A DNA stretch of 50,598 nt from Aphanocapsa sp. GSE-SYN-MK-11-07L. GTDB taxonomy: Bacteria; Cyanobacteriota; Cyanobacteriia; Thermosynechococcales; Thermosynechococcaceae. The notes under the pieces are model-generated. The model worked only from the letters and a program-made list of their open reading frames with translations, ran no database searches and was not told the origin of the DNA. Location of the stretch: contig JAHHGS010000093.1 of the NCBI GenBank assembly GCA_019359715.1, positions 1 through 50,598 on the forward strand, read 5' to 3'. Made by a program: the position numbers and the translations under genes. Position 1 is the stretch's first letter, and each line of letters opens with the position of its first letter. Positions 1 through 8,606 of the stretch are shown piece by piece.

Positions 1-125
1 TTACCTGCCGAAGTTTCTCAAAAATGACCCGCCGAGGTTGCTGTCATTTGGGTGCCGAAGTTAGTGTCTTTAGGCCGCCGAAGTTAGTGTCTTTGGGCTG
101 CCGAGGTTAGTGTCTTTAAGCACTT
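1..125. mobile_element. Probable end of a Tn7-like transposon (array of transposase-binding repeats)
   Basis: Five imperfect direct repeats start at about 7, 31, 54, 77 and 100, a regular 23-24 bp spacing. The best copies read GCCGAAGTTAGTGTCTTT; the first two are more diverged. The array stops where a recognisable ABC-transporter reading frame begins in mid-domain, as expected where a transposon end has landed in a gene. Tn7-like and related DDE elements carry several ~22 bp TnsB-type sites at each end, so that class is my inference. No transposase lies in the window and the element continues off the left edge, so family and exact terminus are unproven. Confidence 0.5.
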
Positions 126-549
126 TCGACTAGGAAATCCACATCTTTCCTTTGAACAGATTGTCAAAGCCTGCCAGATTGCCCAGATCGATGACTTTAT
201 TAGTCAGTTACCCAATAATTACCAGACGATATTAGGAGAATTTGGGGCGAATCTCTCCGGTGGTCAACGACAACGGTTAGCGATCGCCCGCGCGATCGCT
301 ACCGATCCACCAATTTTAATCATGGATGAATCTACTGCCGGTTTAGATCCGGTGAGTGAATGTCAAGTCTTAGATCAACTGCTTAGCCAGCGTGAGGGAA
401 AGACCACAATTATGATCACTCATCGACCCAGCGTCATTAACCGGGCTGATTGGGTTGTGCTACTGAGTGATGGCCAAATCCAACTTGAGGGCGAACTGTT
501 GACTTTGCGAGAGAAACCTGGTGATCATCTCAAGTTCCTACTCCCTTAA
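121..549 (+). pseudogene. ABC exporter ATP-binding domain, 5'-truncated
   Basis: Only the second half of a nucleotide-binding domain remains. The frame is open from the repeat array: a Q-loop-distal segment, the signature LSGGQRQR (about codons 46-53), Walker B ILIMDES, D-loop and switch histidine (MITHRP), ending at 549. An in-frame stop at 85-87 inside the repeats closes it upstream, so Walker A, the membrane domain and any N-terminal peptidase domain are missing. The sequence resembles exporters of the HlyB/bacteriocin-processing type, and the next gene encodes a double-glycine leader peptide, which fits a peptide secretion pair. An ATG at 322 could start only 75 residues without the signature motif, so a functional product is unlikely. 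The best explanation is disruption by the adjacent transposon end. Confidence 0.8.
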
Positions 550-657
550 CCGTCTGCATATAGTAGACAGCTATAAATCCTTCAGCCCGATTAGTTTGAA
601 TCTAAAGCAAATGCAATCAATGTAGTTAATCTCTGTCATCAAATTAAGGTGAAATAT

Positions 658-1002
658 ATGTCTAAATCAAAAAGTATTTTAAGCTCTGATTTTTTGGCAT
701 CGCTAGAGCCAGGATTGTTAACTCAGCTCTCAGATCAAGAGCAAGAAACGGTAATGGGAGGGAGGCAAAGCATATCAATGTATCCGATGGTCACGTTTTC
801 TTTCTCTGACTCGATTCACCTGATTACTAGCGCTCGTAATAATCAAAGATTAAATTTTTCTAATAATGTTAGGGGTGGACACTTTAACTCTAATTCTGAT
901 ACTAGTTATGAATTGCACAGAACCACCAGCTACACTGTCACCTTGCCTGCATACTTGTTGTCATCAGGATCTGGCTTTAGTATTTTATCTCTGTTCCGAT
1001 AG
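658..1002 (+). CDS. Double-glycine leader peptide, bacteriocin-like precursor
   Basis: A 114-residue peptide with a leader of about 34 residues ending LSDQEQETVMGG. This is the typical leader recognised by peptidase-containing ABC exporters, which cleave after GG during secretion. The remaining ~80 residues are rich in Ser, Asn, Thr and Tyr, have no Cys and no clear membrane segment, and match no bacteriocin family I recognise. The ATG at 658 is preferred to the GTG at 649 because an AAGG ribosome site lies 8 bases upstream of it. It sits 108 bp downstream of the truncated exporter ATPase, so its own exporter is probably lost unless another one in the genome serves it. The leader call is strong; the core function is unknown. 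Confidence 0.7.
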   Translation: MSKSKSILSSDFLASLEPGLLTQLSDQEQETVMGGRQSISMYPMVTFSFSDSIHLITSARNNQRLNFSNNVRGGHFNSNSDTSYELHRTTSYTVTLPAYLLSSGSGFSILSLFR

Positions 1003-1012
1003 GTGTTCTTGG

Positions 1013-1621
1013 CTACTTCGGCTGATTATTTCGCACGAACTCAATCCGCGATAAGGCACTGGTGGCTGTCTCCCGCACGTAAGCGTCAGCCGATTCGTCT
1101 TCGATCAGGGCGGCTAGCACTTCACCGCTGCGGCGATCGCCGACGGAAGCTAAGGCATTGACAATCGAAACCGCTAACCCGATATTGTCGGTTGCCTGGA
1201 GCGACTCAATCAAAATATCTAGAGCCGGTTCGCCAATCTCACCCAGCGCCATGGCAGAGCCAATATGCACAACTGGGTTATCATCTTGCAGACCCGTCCT
1301 TAAGCCTGCTAGTCCTTCGACTGGAAACGGCTCTTCTGGGTAGTTGAGGGCAATCTGAGCTAGGGCTTTGGCGGCGCTGCCGCGCACCGTTACGTTCTCG
1401 CTCTTGGTTAAAGCTTCCACCAGCGGGTCAACGGCATCAAAACCGATCATGCCCAGCGCCTTAACGGCGGCCCGCCGATAGACAACATCTTCATCGTCCA
1501 GTGCCCTCATTAAATGGGGAACGGTCGTTTCGTCGCGGGTTTCAAAGATTTCTAGCATCGCTCGATCGCGCAGATGAGGATTCGGGTGCTTGAGTTGAGC
1601 AAAAAGGGCATCTTGGGTCAT
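1013..1621 (-). CDS. cpeZ: HEAT-repeat phycoerythrin lyase/chaperone subunit CpeZ
   Basis: A 202-residue all-helical protein of PBS-lyase HEAT-like repeats (recurring A-x-x-A-L-G/A-x-I-G helices across its whole length). CpeZ works with CpeY in attaching phycoerythrobilin to phycoerythrin and stabilising the subunits. Length and repeat type also fit CpcF/PecF, the smaller partners of E/F lyases. The CpeZ assignment rests on its position: last gene of a minus-strand series cpeB, cpeA, coiled-coil gene, cpeY, this gene, the order known from phycoerythrin-producing cyanobacteria. It follows cpeY by 32 bp and is likely co-transcribed with it. Acts in the cytoplasm on nascent PE subunits. Confidence 0.82.
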   Translation of the reverse strand: MTQDALFAQLKHPNPHLRDRAMLEIFETRDETTVPHLMRALDDEDVVYRRAAVKALGMIGFDAVDPLVEALTKSENVTVRGSAAKALAQIALNYPEEPFPVEGLAGLRTGLQDDNPVVHIGSAMALGEIGEPALDILIESLQATDNIGLAVSIVNALASVGDRRSGEVLAALIEDESADAYVRETATSALSRIEFVRNNQPK

Positions 1622-1653
1622 AGCAAAAAAATCAAACGGTAACTTCCATTGAA

Positions 1654-2925
1654 TCAGGCTTTTCTTGATCTAGCTTTTGCCTGCACCAGCCAGTCTGCAT
1701 CATTGGCAACCACCTGATGAGCGCTTAAGTCGCCAAACTTTTCTAGCGCCAGCAGAGCCGCATACTTCAGATCCCAGATTTTAGTTTCTAGGCAGGCTTT
1801 TAGGTCGGGAATGGCGCGGCGATCGCCCAGTTCACCGAGGGCGATCGCTGCTGCCGCTCGCGATTTTTGGAACTGGGGCTGCGGATTGTAGAGGGCTTCC
1901 ATGAGCAAGTCGTAGGCGGGGGCGTGTTTGAGCCAGCCCATCAGCTTCATGACATGAAAATGAGCGCCGTAATCCGCCTCTGCTTCTGCGGCGTAGGTGG
2001 CAAACAGAGCCGCCGGGGCCGCCTCGGCGTGGTGGTCAAGCATCGTTTGGGTGGCCAAATAGCAGCGCCCAAAGTCAGTTTCGTAGAGTTCCCGAATTAA
2101 AAAATCTAGACTAGGCGGCTGGTCGTAAGCATGCACTAGCTTCAGATCTTGGGGATGATCGCGCAGGGATTGTTCAATATAGGGCTGGATGTCAGTAAAA
2201 GTCAGTTTGCCTTCTGCGATGCCTGCTTCGCCCAGTTGCCGCAGGGTGCGGAGTCGGAATACTAGTGACACTGGGCAACAAGCAATGTCTGGAATTGCTT
2301 GGTAGTAGCGAACATCAATCAGGTCTTGTAGGGCCAGTCGTCGAGCCACAACATTTGAGTGCTGCAAGAAGCCAACCACTCGTTCCATCAGCGTATAGTC
2401 TTGGCTGAAGTGGCAAACGGCGGCGATCGCCGCGCTGGCGGTCGGCACATCTTCTGCATCGACAAATTTGCGAATGCTCTCTAGGGCTGGCCCATAGTTG
2501 AGCTTCCGCAGGGCATGAATCATCACCCGATAGGTCTGCCCTGGCTTGTCAAGCAACTGGGTAATTTCTGCCAAAATGGCGGGGTCTTGGGTGCCAATTT
2601 CAGCGATCGCCCAGACGGCATTTTCCACCGTGTAGCAATCCTCTTCTGCCAAGCAAGTCCGAATCACGGGTAAAGCAGGTTGAGCTTGCAACCAGCCCAG
2701 CGTTTCCACGGACTTCCGGCGGACAATCCGGTTATCTAAACAAGGGTCAGTGGTTTGGATGGCTCGAATCAAGGCATTGATCGATTGCTCCGTCGGAAAA
2801 TTGACCAAGTGAGAGGCCGCAATATAGCGAGAATCTTCCTGGTTGAGTTCGCTTTGCGGTGTATCCAAGAGGGCGATCGCTTGCTCTTCAGTCAAATTAA
2901 AGAGCTTATTAAACCGTTTTTCCAT
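1654..2925 (-). CDS. cpeY: HEAT-repeat phycoerythrobilin lyase CpeY
   Basis: A 423-residue protein of E/F-type lyase class, with HEAT-like repeats at about residues 50-180 and again at 340-410 and a less repetitive middle. In studied species CpeY attaches phycoerythrobilin to Cys82 of CpeA, helped by CpeZ. Length matches CpeY and is much longer than CpcE (~270), and the location downstream of cpeBA supports it. The ATG at 2925 lies 11 bp after the end of the coiled-coil gene, so the two are probably translated from one message. The opening MEKRFNKLFNLTEEQAIALL looks like the family N-terminus. Confidence 0.88.
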   Translation of the reverse strand: MEKRFNKLFNLTEEQAIALLDTPQSELNQEDSRYIAASHLVNFPTEQSINALIRAIQTTDPCLDNRIVRRKSVETLGWLQAQPALPVIRTCLAEEDCYTVENAVWAIAEIGTQDPAILAEITQLLDKPGQTYRVMIHALRKLNYGPALESIRKFVDAEDVPTASAAIAAVCHFSQDYTLMERVVGFLQHSNVVARRLALQDLIDVRYYQAIPDIACCPVSLVFRLRTLRQLGEAGIAEGKLTFTDIQPYIEQSLRDHPQDLKLVHAYDQPPSLDFLIRELYETDFGRCYLATQTMLDHHAEAAPAALFATYAAEAEADYGAHFHVMKLMGWLKHAPAYDLLMEALYNPQPQFQKSRAAAAIALGELGDRRAIPDLKACLETKIWDLKYAALLALEKFGDLSAHQVVANDADWLVQAKARSRKA

Positions 2926-2936
2926 AAATTAGCCCG

Positions 2937-3452
2937 CTAGCTTGATGTTTCACCCATTTGCAAGCGCACAAAATCAGCAACCGTTTGCCGAAGCTCAGTA
3001 ATACTTGCGGACAAGTTGGCAATTTGTTCTTGATTGGCCATAATTTGCCGATCATTAGCGGCGCTTTGATTCTGAATTGCAGTTATTTGCTGAGTATTTG
3101 CGGCAATTTGATCTTGATTTGCGGCAATTTGTTGAGCATTTGAAGTAATTTGCCGAGTATTCGCAGATATTTGTTCTTGATTGGCAGCGATTTGCCGAGT
3201 ATTCGCAGTGGTTTGTTCCTGATTATCGGCAATTTGCTGAGTAATCGCAGCAATTTGTTGCTGGTTTGTTGCCTGTTGAGCAGCGATTTGGGCCAGAATT
3301 TGGCTGATCTGGGCCAAATTTTGAGTTACTCCAGTGATTGCAGAGTCTTGGTGAGCGATCGCACTTTCATGATCAGCCAAGCGGTTTTCATGGCGAATAA
3401 TCGCTTGAGCGTTCTCTGTGACAATTGTTTGGACTGAATCAGCGGAAGTCAT
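2937..3452 (-). CDS. Heptad-repeat coiled-coil protein inside the phycoerythrin operon
   Basis: A 171-residue, Gln/Asn/Ala/Ile-rich protein with no family I can name. Residues ~60-145 are successive 7-residue units such as IAANQEQ, ISANTRQ and IAANTQQ, with a hydrophobic residue at the first position of each unit; this predicts a long, probably multimeric coiled coil. The tail LRQTVADFVRLQMGETSS is non-repetitive. There is no signal peptide or membrane segment. It lies between cpeA and cpeY on the same strand, 11 bp before cpeY. I chose the ATG at 3452; a TTG at 3464 would add four residues, and neither has a good ribosome site. Similar repeat proteins are common in cyanobacteria near Uma2 genes. 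A structural or scaffold role in PE assembly would be speculation. Confidence 0.75.
   Translation of the reverse strand: MTSADSVQTIVTENAQAIIRHENRLADHESAIAHQDSAITGVTQNLAQISQILAQIAAQQATNQQQIAAITQQIADNQEQTTANTRQIAANQEQISANTRQITSNAQQIAANQDQIAANTQQITAIQNQSAANDRQIMANQEQIANLSASITELRQTVADFVRLQMGETSS
3030..3300. repeat. Degenerate ~21/42-bp tandem repeat inside the coiled-coil gene
   Basis: On the plus strand, alternating blocks such as GCGATTTGCCGAGTATTCGC and ATTTGTTCTTGATT recur with a period of about 21 bp (one heptad) and a better match at 42 bp (two heptads). The copies are diverged but obvious by eye. Such arrays change length by slippage, so allele length may differ between strains. Confidence 0.7.
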
Positions 3453-3532
3453 CGAGGCTGGCAATCAACTAAACAAATTATGCTTGATCATAAGCGAATC
3501 TGGAGAGCGATCGTTTGCCCCTCAAACAACAA

Positions 3533-3587
3533 GGGGATCCTGAGCCAATGCTCAACCTAATCAGGTAAAGCAACACTCAGAATCCCC
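3533..3587 (-). terminator. Stem-loop downstream of cpeA (terminator or processing hairpin)
   Basis: GGGGATCCTGAG (3533-3544) pairs with CTCAGAATCCCC (3576-3587): 11 of 12 positions plus a wobble, around a 31-base loop. There is no strong U tract. It lies between cpeA and the coiled-coil/cpeYZ genes. It could stabilise the 3' end of an abundant cpeBA message and let only part of transcription continue into the lyase genes; that role is inferred. Confidence 0.5.
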
Positions 3588-3637
3588 ACTGCAACTAGAC
3601 TTTAAACTAGTCAGTCGCCGTAGTCAACGGCAGTCAA

Positions 3638-4156
<519 letters not shown>

Positions 4157-4225
4157 TCAGAAGGGTTGGATAGTTAGATTAAGTGTTGAGAGAAGATAGT
4201 CTCTCACTCACCATTAGTCGGAAGA

Positions 4226-4804
<579 letters not shown>

Positions 4805-4903
4805 TTACATTGCCTACTCTGGAGCAGGACAATATCGAACATAAAAGAAGCGGGTGACACCAGTCTCAGTTATGAGGAACAAAGCAATAATCCGTAACAT
4901 TTA

Positions 4904-4939
4904 GAAAAAATCCCCCTTCAGACGGGTTTTGAAGGAGGA
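4904..4939 (-). terminator. Rho-independent terminator of nblA
   Basis: Read on the minus strand, TCCTCCTTCA and TGAAGGGGGA form a 10-bp stem (one wobble) around AAAACCCGTC and are followed by a T6 run. It lies 38 bases after the nblA stop and upstream of cpeB, insulating the phycoerythrin operon from nblA transcription. Confidence 0.85.
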
Positions 4940-4976
4940 AATATCGCAAATTGAGGCGGTAGAGTCAGTGGCAAAC

Positions 4977-5147
4977 TTAGAAGGCTTGTTTCATCAGGTG
5001 CTTAATCATATTTTCCTTGACCATTAATTGGCGCAGCACTTCTAGCAGAAACGTTCGCGATTGCTCTGGGCTCAGGTCTCTAATCTGCTCTTCGTAAAGC
5101 TTGAGATTAAATTTTTGCTCTAGGCTCAGTTCAATTGACATGTCCAT
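4977..5147 (-). CDS. nblA: Phycobilisome degradation protein NblA
   Basis: A 56-residue protein with the full NblA signature: IELSLEQKFNLKLYEEQI, then LSPEQSRTFLLEVLRQLM and the basic C-terminal helix ENMIKHLMKQ. NblA is a small helical adaptor, made under nitrogen or sulfur starvation, that binds phycobiliproteins and brings them to the Clp protease. I start at the ATG at 5147 (MDMSIEL); a second ATG at 5141 is possible, while the upstream in-frame extension to 5168 is not family-like. It lies directly upstream of cpeBA in the same direction with its own terminator, so the antenna genes and their degradation factor are neighbours but separate transcripts. nblA next to cpeBA is known from Fremyella/Calothrix. 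Confidence 0.93.
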   Translation of the reverse strand: MDMSIELSLEQKFNLKLYEEQIRDLSPEQSRTFLLEVLRQLMVKENMIKHLMKQAF

Positions 5148-5355
5148 CGGGTTTACTCCTCGACGCAACGTTACTTAGGTCAACTTTGGCTACAGATTAA
5201 CAAAAGTAACATCTACTTGACAAGTACGCACTTTTAGACGATTGCGAATAATCAGAGTGGCATCTCCTGCTAAATCTGTATGATTATTAAGAGGGGTTAA
5301 TTGCTGAAGAGAATGCCCCGATATTTTTCACCTCTAAGGAGTCAAATTTCCGTCT

Positions 5356-5937
5356 ATGGATGCCATGGAGTTTTTTCAGCGCAGCACTGGCCGGTGGCGA
5401 TCGCAGCGCACAACCCACCACCTGGCCTTCAAGCGGGCGGAAACGGGCGAATCTGAAATTGTGGTAGAAGCCCTGGCGGCTGATCATCCAAAAGTGGTTG
5501 AAATTTGCCAACTCCATCAGGTTGACCCCAGCTTAGCGATCGGTGGTGCCTACGTTTCCTGGCAAGGCTCAATGGGCTGGGATAAAGAAGATGAGGATCA
5601 TACTGGCTCCACCGTGTTTGCCTTGGTGCCAGATGCCAAAGAGCCTCGCCAAGGGGTGCTGCTGCGGGAGCGCGGCTATGCCGAAATTGTGCCTGTGGCG
5701 GGTCAGTATCAAATGGACGACGAAGAAGCTTTGGTGTTGACAACCGAGTACGAAACCATGAGTTCGATTGAGCGTTTTTCCTTTGCTGCCCCCAATTTGC
5801 GAATGCGAACCAGCACCGTCAAGCGGTTTGGTGGATTTAGCACGGCTACTTTCTGCACCGAGTTTTTGATTGAAGAATCGGCTGCCTCTCAAGCTCAGTC
5901 GGAACCCGTGCAGGCGTTTTCGCTCTTGGGTTGGTGA
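5356..5937 (+). CDS. cpeS: S/U-type phycobiliprotein lyase CpeS/CpcS
   Basis: A 193-residue lipocalin-like lyase. Hallmarks are the N-terminal MEFFQRSTGRWRSQRTTHHL, the FALVP segment and the GFSTATFCTEFLIEE strand near the end. S-type lyases load bilin on the central Cys82-equivalent of phycobiliproteins; beside a phycoerythrin operon, CpeS (Cys80 of CpeB) is likely, but CpcS-type specificity cannot be excluded from sequence. An ATG at 5365 (MEFF) is an alternative start. It is divergent from nblA and its stop overlaps the start of the next gene by 4 bases (GTGA). Confidence 0.9.
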   Translation: MDAMEFFQRSTGRWRSQRTTHHLAFKRAETGESEIVVEALAADHPKVVEICQLHQVDPSLAIGGAYVSWQGSMGWDKEDEDHTGSTVFALVPDAKEPRQGVLLRERGYAEIVPVAGQYQMDDEEALVLTTEYETMSSIERFSFAAPNLRMRTSTVKRFGGFSTATFCTEFLIEESAASQAQSEPVQAFSLLGW

Positions 5938-6500
5938 GGGCAGCAATCCTGACCACAAGCAGCGCTGACCCATTTACGCGCGGTCTAGATTATCTCTATG
6001 GTGTGCGTAGCTTGGCTCCAGAGGCCGGGGTGATTGATTTGGTTGAGCAGCTTGAGCAGCGAATTCCAATTTGCACCTGGATTGGCACTCACATTGAGCA
6101 GGTAAATCAGACCTTAGCGGCTCATCTTCAGGCTTGCCATGCTTGTTTTCATGCTTGGCAACAGCCTCAACTGCAAATTTTTGCGACTCCGTTGGCCCAA
6201 TCTTTTGCGATTGAGGCGCTGTGCAACTTCAACACTGACCCCATCACCCTCTTGATTGACGTGGGGCGAGTGGTGCCAGCCGATTGGTTGGGTTTAGTCG
6301 TGCATGAATACGCCCATGCCCAGGCGGGTTCACCGGGGCATCATCAGGCGTTTGCTACATCTCTGACCCATCTTTGCTTAGGATTGGCGATCGCCCCGCC
6401 TCAACTTGGCAACGAAGAGAGTTTGCGCTTCTACCCCCCCTGCCGCCCAATGGAGCATCCCCTGGCCTTTTGGCGGGGAGAAAGTGATTTTGTTGCTTAG
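5934..6500 (+). CDS. Uncharacterised protein with HExxH-type zinc site, coupled to cpeS
   Basis: A 188-residue protein of unnamed family. The clearest feature is HEYAHAQAGSPGHHQAF near residues 125-141: HExxHA followed by HHxxF. This looks like the metal site of SprT-like or minigluzincin-type metallopeptidases and is preceded by a hydrophobic strand, as usual. There is no signal peptide, so it is probably cytoplasmic. The GTG at 5934 overlaps the cpeS stop, implying translational coupling; the TTG at 5931 is an alternative. A role in phycobiliprotein maturation or turnover is suggested only by this context. The stop overlaps the convergent pentapeptide gene by 4 bases. Confidence 0.75.
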   Translation: MRAAILTTSSADPFTRGLDYLYGVRSLAPEAGVIDLVEQLEQRIPICTWIGTHIEQVNQTLAAHLQACHACFHAWQQPQLQIFATPLAQSFAIEALCNFNTDPITLLIDVGRVVPADWLGLVVHEYAHAQAGSPGHHQAFATSLTHLCLGLAIAPPQLGNEESLRFYPPCRPMEHPLAFWRGESDFVA

Positions 6501-7396
6501 CGAAAATATCCACTTGCCTTTGAGAAATCGGTATTGCGGAGGTCGGCCAACTCAAACTTAGCTCCAGTCAATTCAGCACCGCGAAAAGAGGTGCCAATGG
6601 CGTGATGCCATTCGTCGCCAACCTGTCTCAAAGCCAGGGTTGTACAGCCGAGATAAACCAGGGTGAGCAGACCAAAGAAAATGCCAGCCCAGCCAGCTTG
6701 AGCATGTATGTACGCGCCTGCGATTACTCCCCACATCATCGCTGTGGCATAGCTCAAGATTGTGCTGGCAACCTTGACCGTTAGCTTAAAGGCAGTCTTG
6801 TCGTAACGGCTGCATAAGCTTACGGTTAACGCACCGATCAAGGTGCTTTGCAAGGCCACCGTTACCTTGCGATCGACAAGATCCAACAAAATTTGATTGA
6901 TCGGGGCAGCAGAGTCAGGCACTCTCATCTGGTAGAACAGCTCTAGTCCGTGTTGGAGCCGATCAGGATAATAAAACCCGCAGACAAACCCGACCACTGC
7001 CCCCGCCAAAATGCCCGTCACAATGGCAATTACTTTTCTGAACTGAGAGCGTTTGACTAGGGTCATCAAGACAGGGCTGAAGCCGACCAAGCTGAGCAAA
7101 ATATACAAAAATTGCAGGTGCGGAGCAGCCGGATTGAGGGGTGGTTCGCCAACGGTTGTAAACACGAGCCGAGCCACAGCATCCCCCACCCATCCGCCTG
7201 CGAGCGCAATCAGCATTCCCAAGAACAGGCGCTGTTGCCAAGTTAGCCCAGCTCTGGCGTTGCTAAAATCGGCACCGCTCAAAATTGCCCCGCTGAAGTT
7301 ACAGCCACGAATGTCTGCCCCCTGAAAATTGGCTGAGCTGAGATCTCGATTTTTGAACGAACGATTTCTGAGGTTGCGGCGGCTAAAATGGCTCAT
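6497..7396 (-). CDS. Pentapeptide-repeat membrane protein
   Basis: A 299-residue protein. Residues ~1-45 are A(D/N)LxX pentapeptide repeats (FSRRNLRNRSFKNRDLSSAN and onward), followed by about six hydrophobic segments from residue ~55 to 255, then a second short run of repeats (GAELTGAKFELADLRNTDF). This mixed architecture is common in cyanobacteria and its function is unknown. The ATG at 7396 begins right at the repeats; an upstream in-frame start at 7441 would add 15 atypical residues. The C-terminal repeat block is short (about four units) and ends SKASGYFR, so the gene may have lost further repeats at its 3' end. Confidence 0.75.
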   Translation of the reverse strand: MSHFSRRNLRNRSFKNRDLSSANFQGADIRGCNFSGAILSGADFSNARAGLTWQQRLFLGMLIALAGGWVGDAVARLVFTTVGEPPLNPAAPHLQFLYILLSLVGFSPVLMTLVKRSQFRKVIAIVTGILAGAVVGFVCGFYYPDRLQHGLELFYQMRVPDSAAPINQILLDLVDRKVTVALQSTLIGALTVSLCSRYDKTAFKLTVKVASTILSYATAMMWGVIAGAYIHAQAGWAGIFFGLLTLVYLGCTTLALRQVGDEWHHAIGTSFRGAELTGAKFELADLRNTDFSKASGYFR

Positions 7397-7446
7397 GGTG
7401 AAACTGGACAGGGAATAGCGGTGATATTTTTCTGCCTTCAAACATT

Positions 7447-8373
7447 ATGCTAAAACGGCGATCGCGGCAGTTCGTCCTCAACCTGCTAATCACGGCAATT
7501 TTGAGCCTGCCGATTGTTTGGTATGGTTTTGCCCAATGGTCTCGCCCGCCTCGCAGCCCAGCAGCGCGATCGCTGTTTGAGGGCATTCGCTACGAGCGGC
7601 AGGTGCTGTCGGTGCCGCGTCCGGTCATGGTGCATATTGTGGCGATCGATCTGGCTGCTCCAAGCGTTAGACCCTTCGTCACACCGGGATTCTTGGCAGA
7701 ACCCTGGTGGGGAAGTAACTCATCCGCGATGACTGTGACTGAATTCGTCGCTCAGTTTAAGCTCCAGGTTGCAATTAACGCTAATTTTTTTCATCCATTT
7801 ATGGAGAATAAGCCCTGGGACTTCTATCCCGACAGCGGCGATCCGGTTCACAATATTGGGCAAGCGACCTCCAACGGCCTCACCTACTCTCGCGGCAAAC
7901 CTGGCCGGCCGGCAATTTGCTTCCTAGACCACAATCGCGTTCAGATGGTTGCGATGGGTTTGTGCCCAAAGGAAACGCAGCAGGCGGTGGCTGGCAAAGA
8001 GATGCTGGTTGAACATGGTCAGATTGTGCAGCAGTCTGCGGAGACGCTTAAAGGAGATAAGTCCTATCCGCGCAGTCTCGTAGCGATCGATCAATCTGGT
8101 CAAAAACTTTGGCTGATTGCAGTTGATGGCAAGCAATTTGAGTACAGTGAAGGGCTAAAACTAACAGAAATGGCTGACTTTGTGCTGAAATTAGGCGCTG
8201 ATGCTGCGATCAATCTAGACGGAGGTGGCTCAGTGACCTTAGCTGTCCAAGCTCTAAAGGAAGTCAAAGTGTTGAATGCTCCCATCCAGACCCGCATCCC
8301 AATGCGGGAGCGCCCTGTTTCAAATCAGTTGGGATTTTTTGCTAACCCACTTCCCTCAGAGCGTCATAGTTGA
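7447..8373 (+). CDS. Phosphodiester glycosidase (NAGPA-like) domain protein
   Basis: A 308-residue protein with an N-terminal hydrophobic segment (~8-28), so exported or membrane-anchored, then a phosphodiester glycosidase domain of the NAGPA/DUF2233 type. Supporting motifs are INANFF (about residue 115), SLVAID in the middle, and the family hallmark AAINLDGGGSVTL near residue 260. In animals the domain uncovers mannose-6-phosphate; bacterial members are thought to act on cell-envelope glycans and their substrate here is unknown. It is divergent from the pentapeptide gene, with 50 bp between the starts. Domain assignment is good, role uncertain. Confidence 0.85.
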   Translation: MLKRRSRQFVLNLLITAILSLPIVWYGFAQWSRPPRSPAARSLFEGIRYERQVLSVPRPVMVHIVAIDLAAPSVRPFVTPGFLAEPWWGSNSSAMTVTEFVAQFKLQVAINANFFHPFMENKPWDFYPDSGDPVHNIGQATSNGLTYSRGKPGRPAICFLDHNRVQMVAMGLCPKETQQAVAGKEMLVEHGQIVQQSAETLKGDKSYPRSLVAIDQSGQKLWLIAVDGKQFEYSEGLKLTEMADFVLKLGADAAINLDGGGSVTLAVQALKEVKVLNAPIQTRIPMRERPVSNQLGFFANPLPSERHS

Positions 8374-8606
8374 GCCGCATTGTTCGCCAACAAATTAACC
8401 GTCAGCCGCTTTTGCTCAATGGCATCAATAGAAAAGGCGCGATCGAGTATTACAGATTGCTACATCTGTCGAGCAGAAATAAGTTCAATTACCTAGCCAC
8501 CGTATGCTGACTTTTGGACTTGTCTCGCAAGTTTTAGTCAATTGGTCGCTGCTAATTTGACCAAGTGATGAATTGGTAAATTCGAGTTTTAGAGAGGTTT
8601 GAATAA
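8374..8606 (+). other. Intergenic leader upstream of cpcL
   Basis: A non-coding stretch of 233 bp before the linker gene. I see no open frame with coding character. It should contain the cpcL promoter, and a GAGAGG ribosome site is present about 10 bases before the ATG. No operator could be assigned by eye. Confidence 0.4.

Noticed and set aside
7-122. CRISPR array at the left edge
   Set aside because: The period of 23 bp leaves no room for spacers, and the array ends in a disrupted gene, which fits transposon ends better.
1158-1343. Plus-strand frame over cpeZ
   Set aside because: Lies wholly within the well-supported cpeZ on the other strand.
3030-3300. CRISPR array
   Set aside because: The regular repeats have no unique spacers; they encode heptads of a coiled coil.
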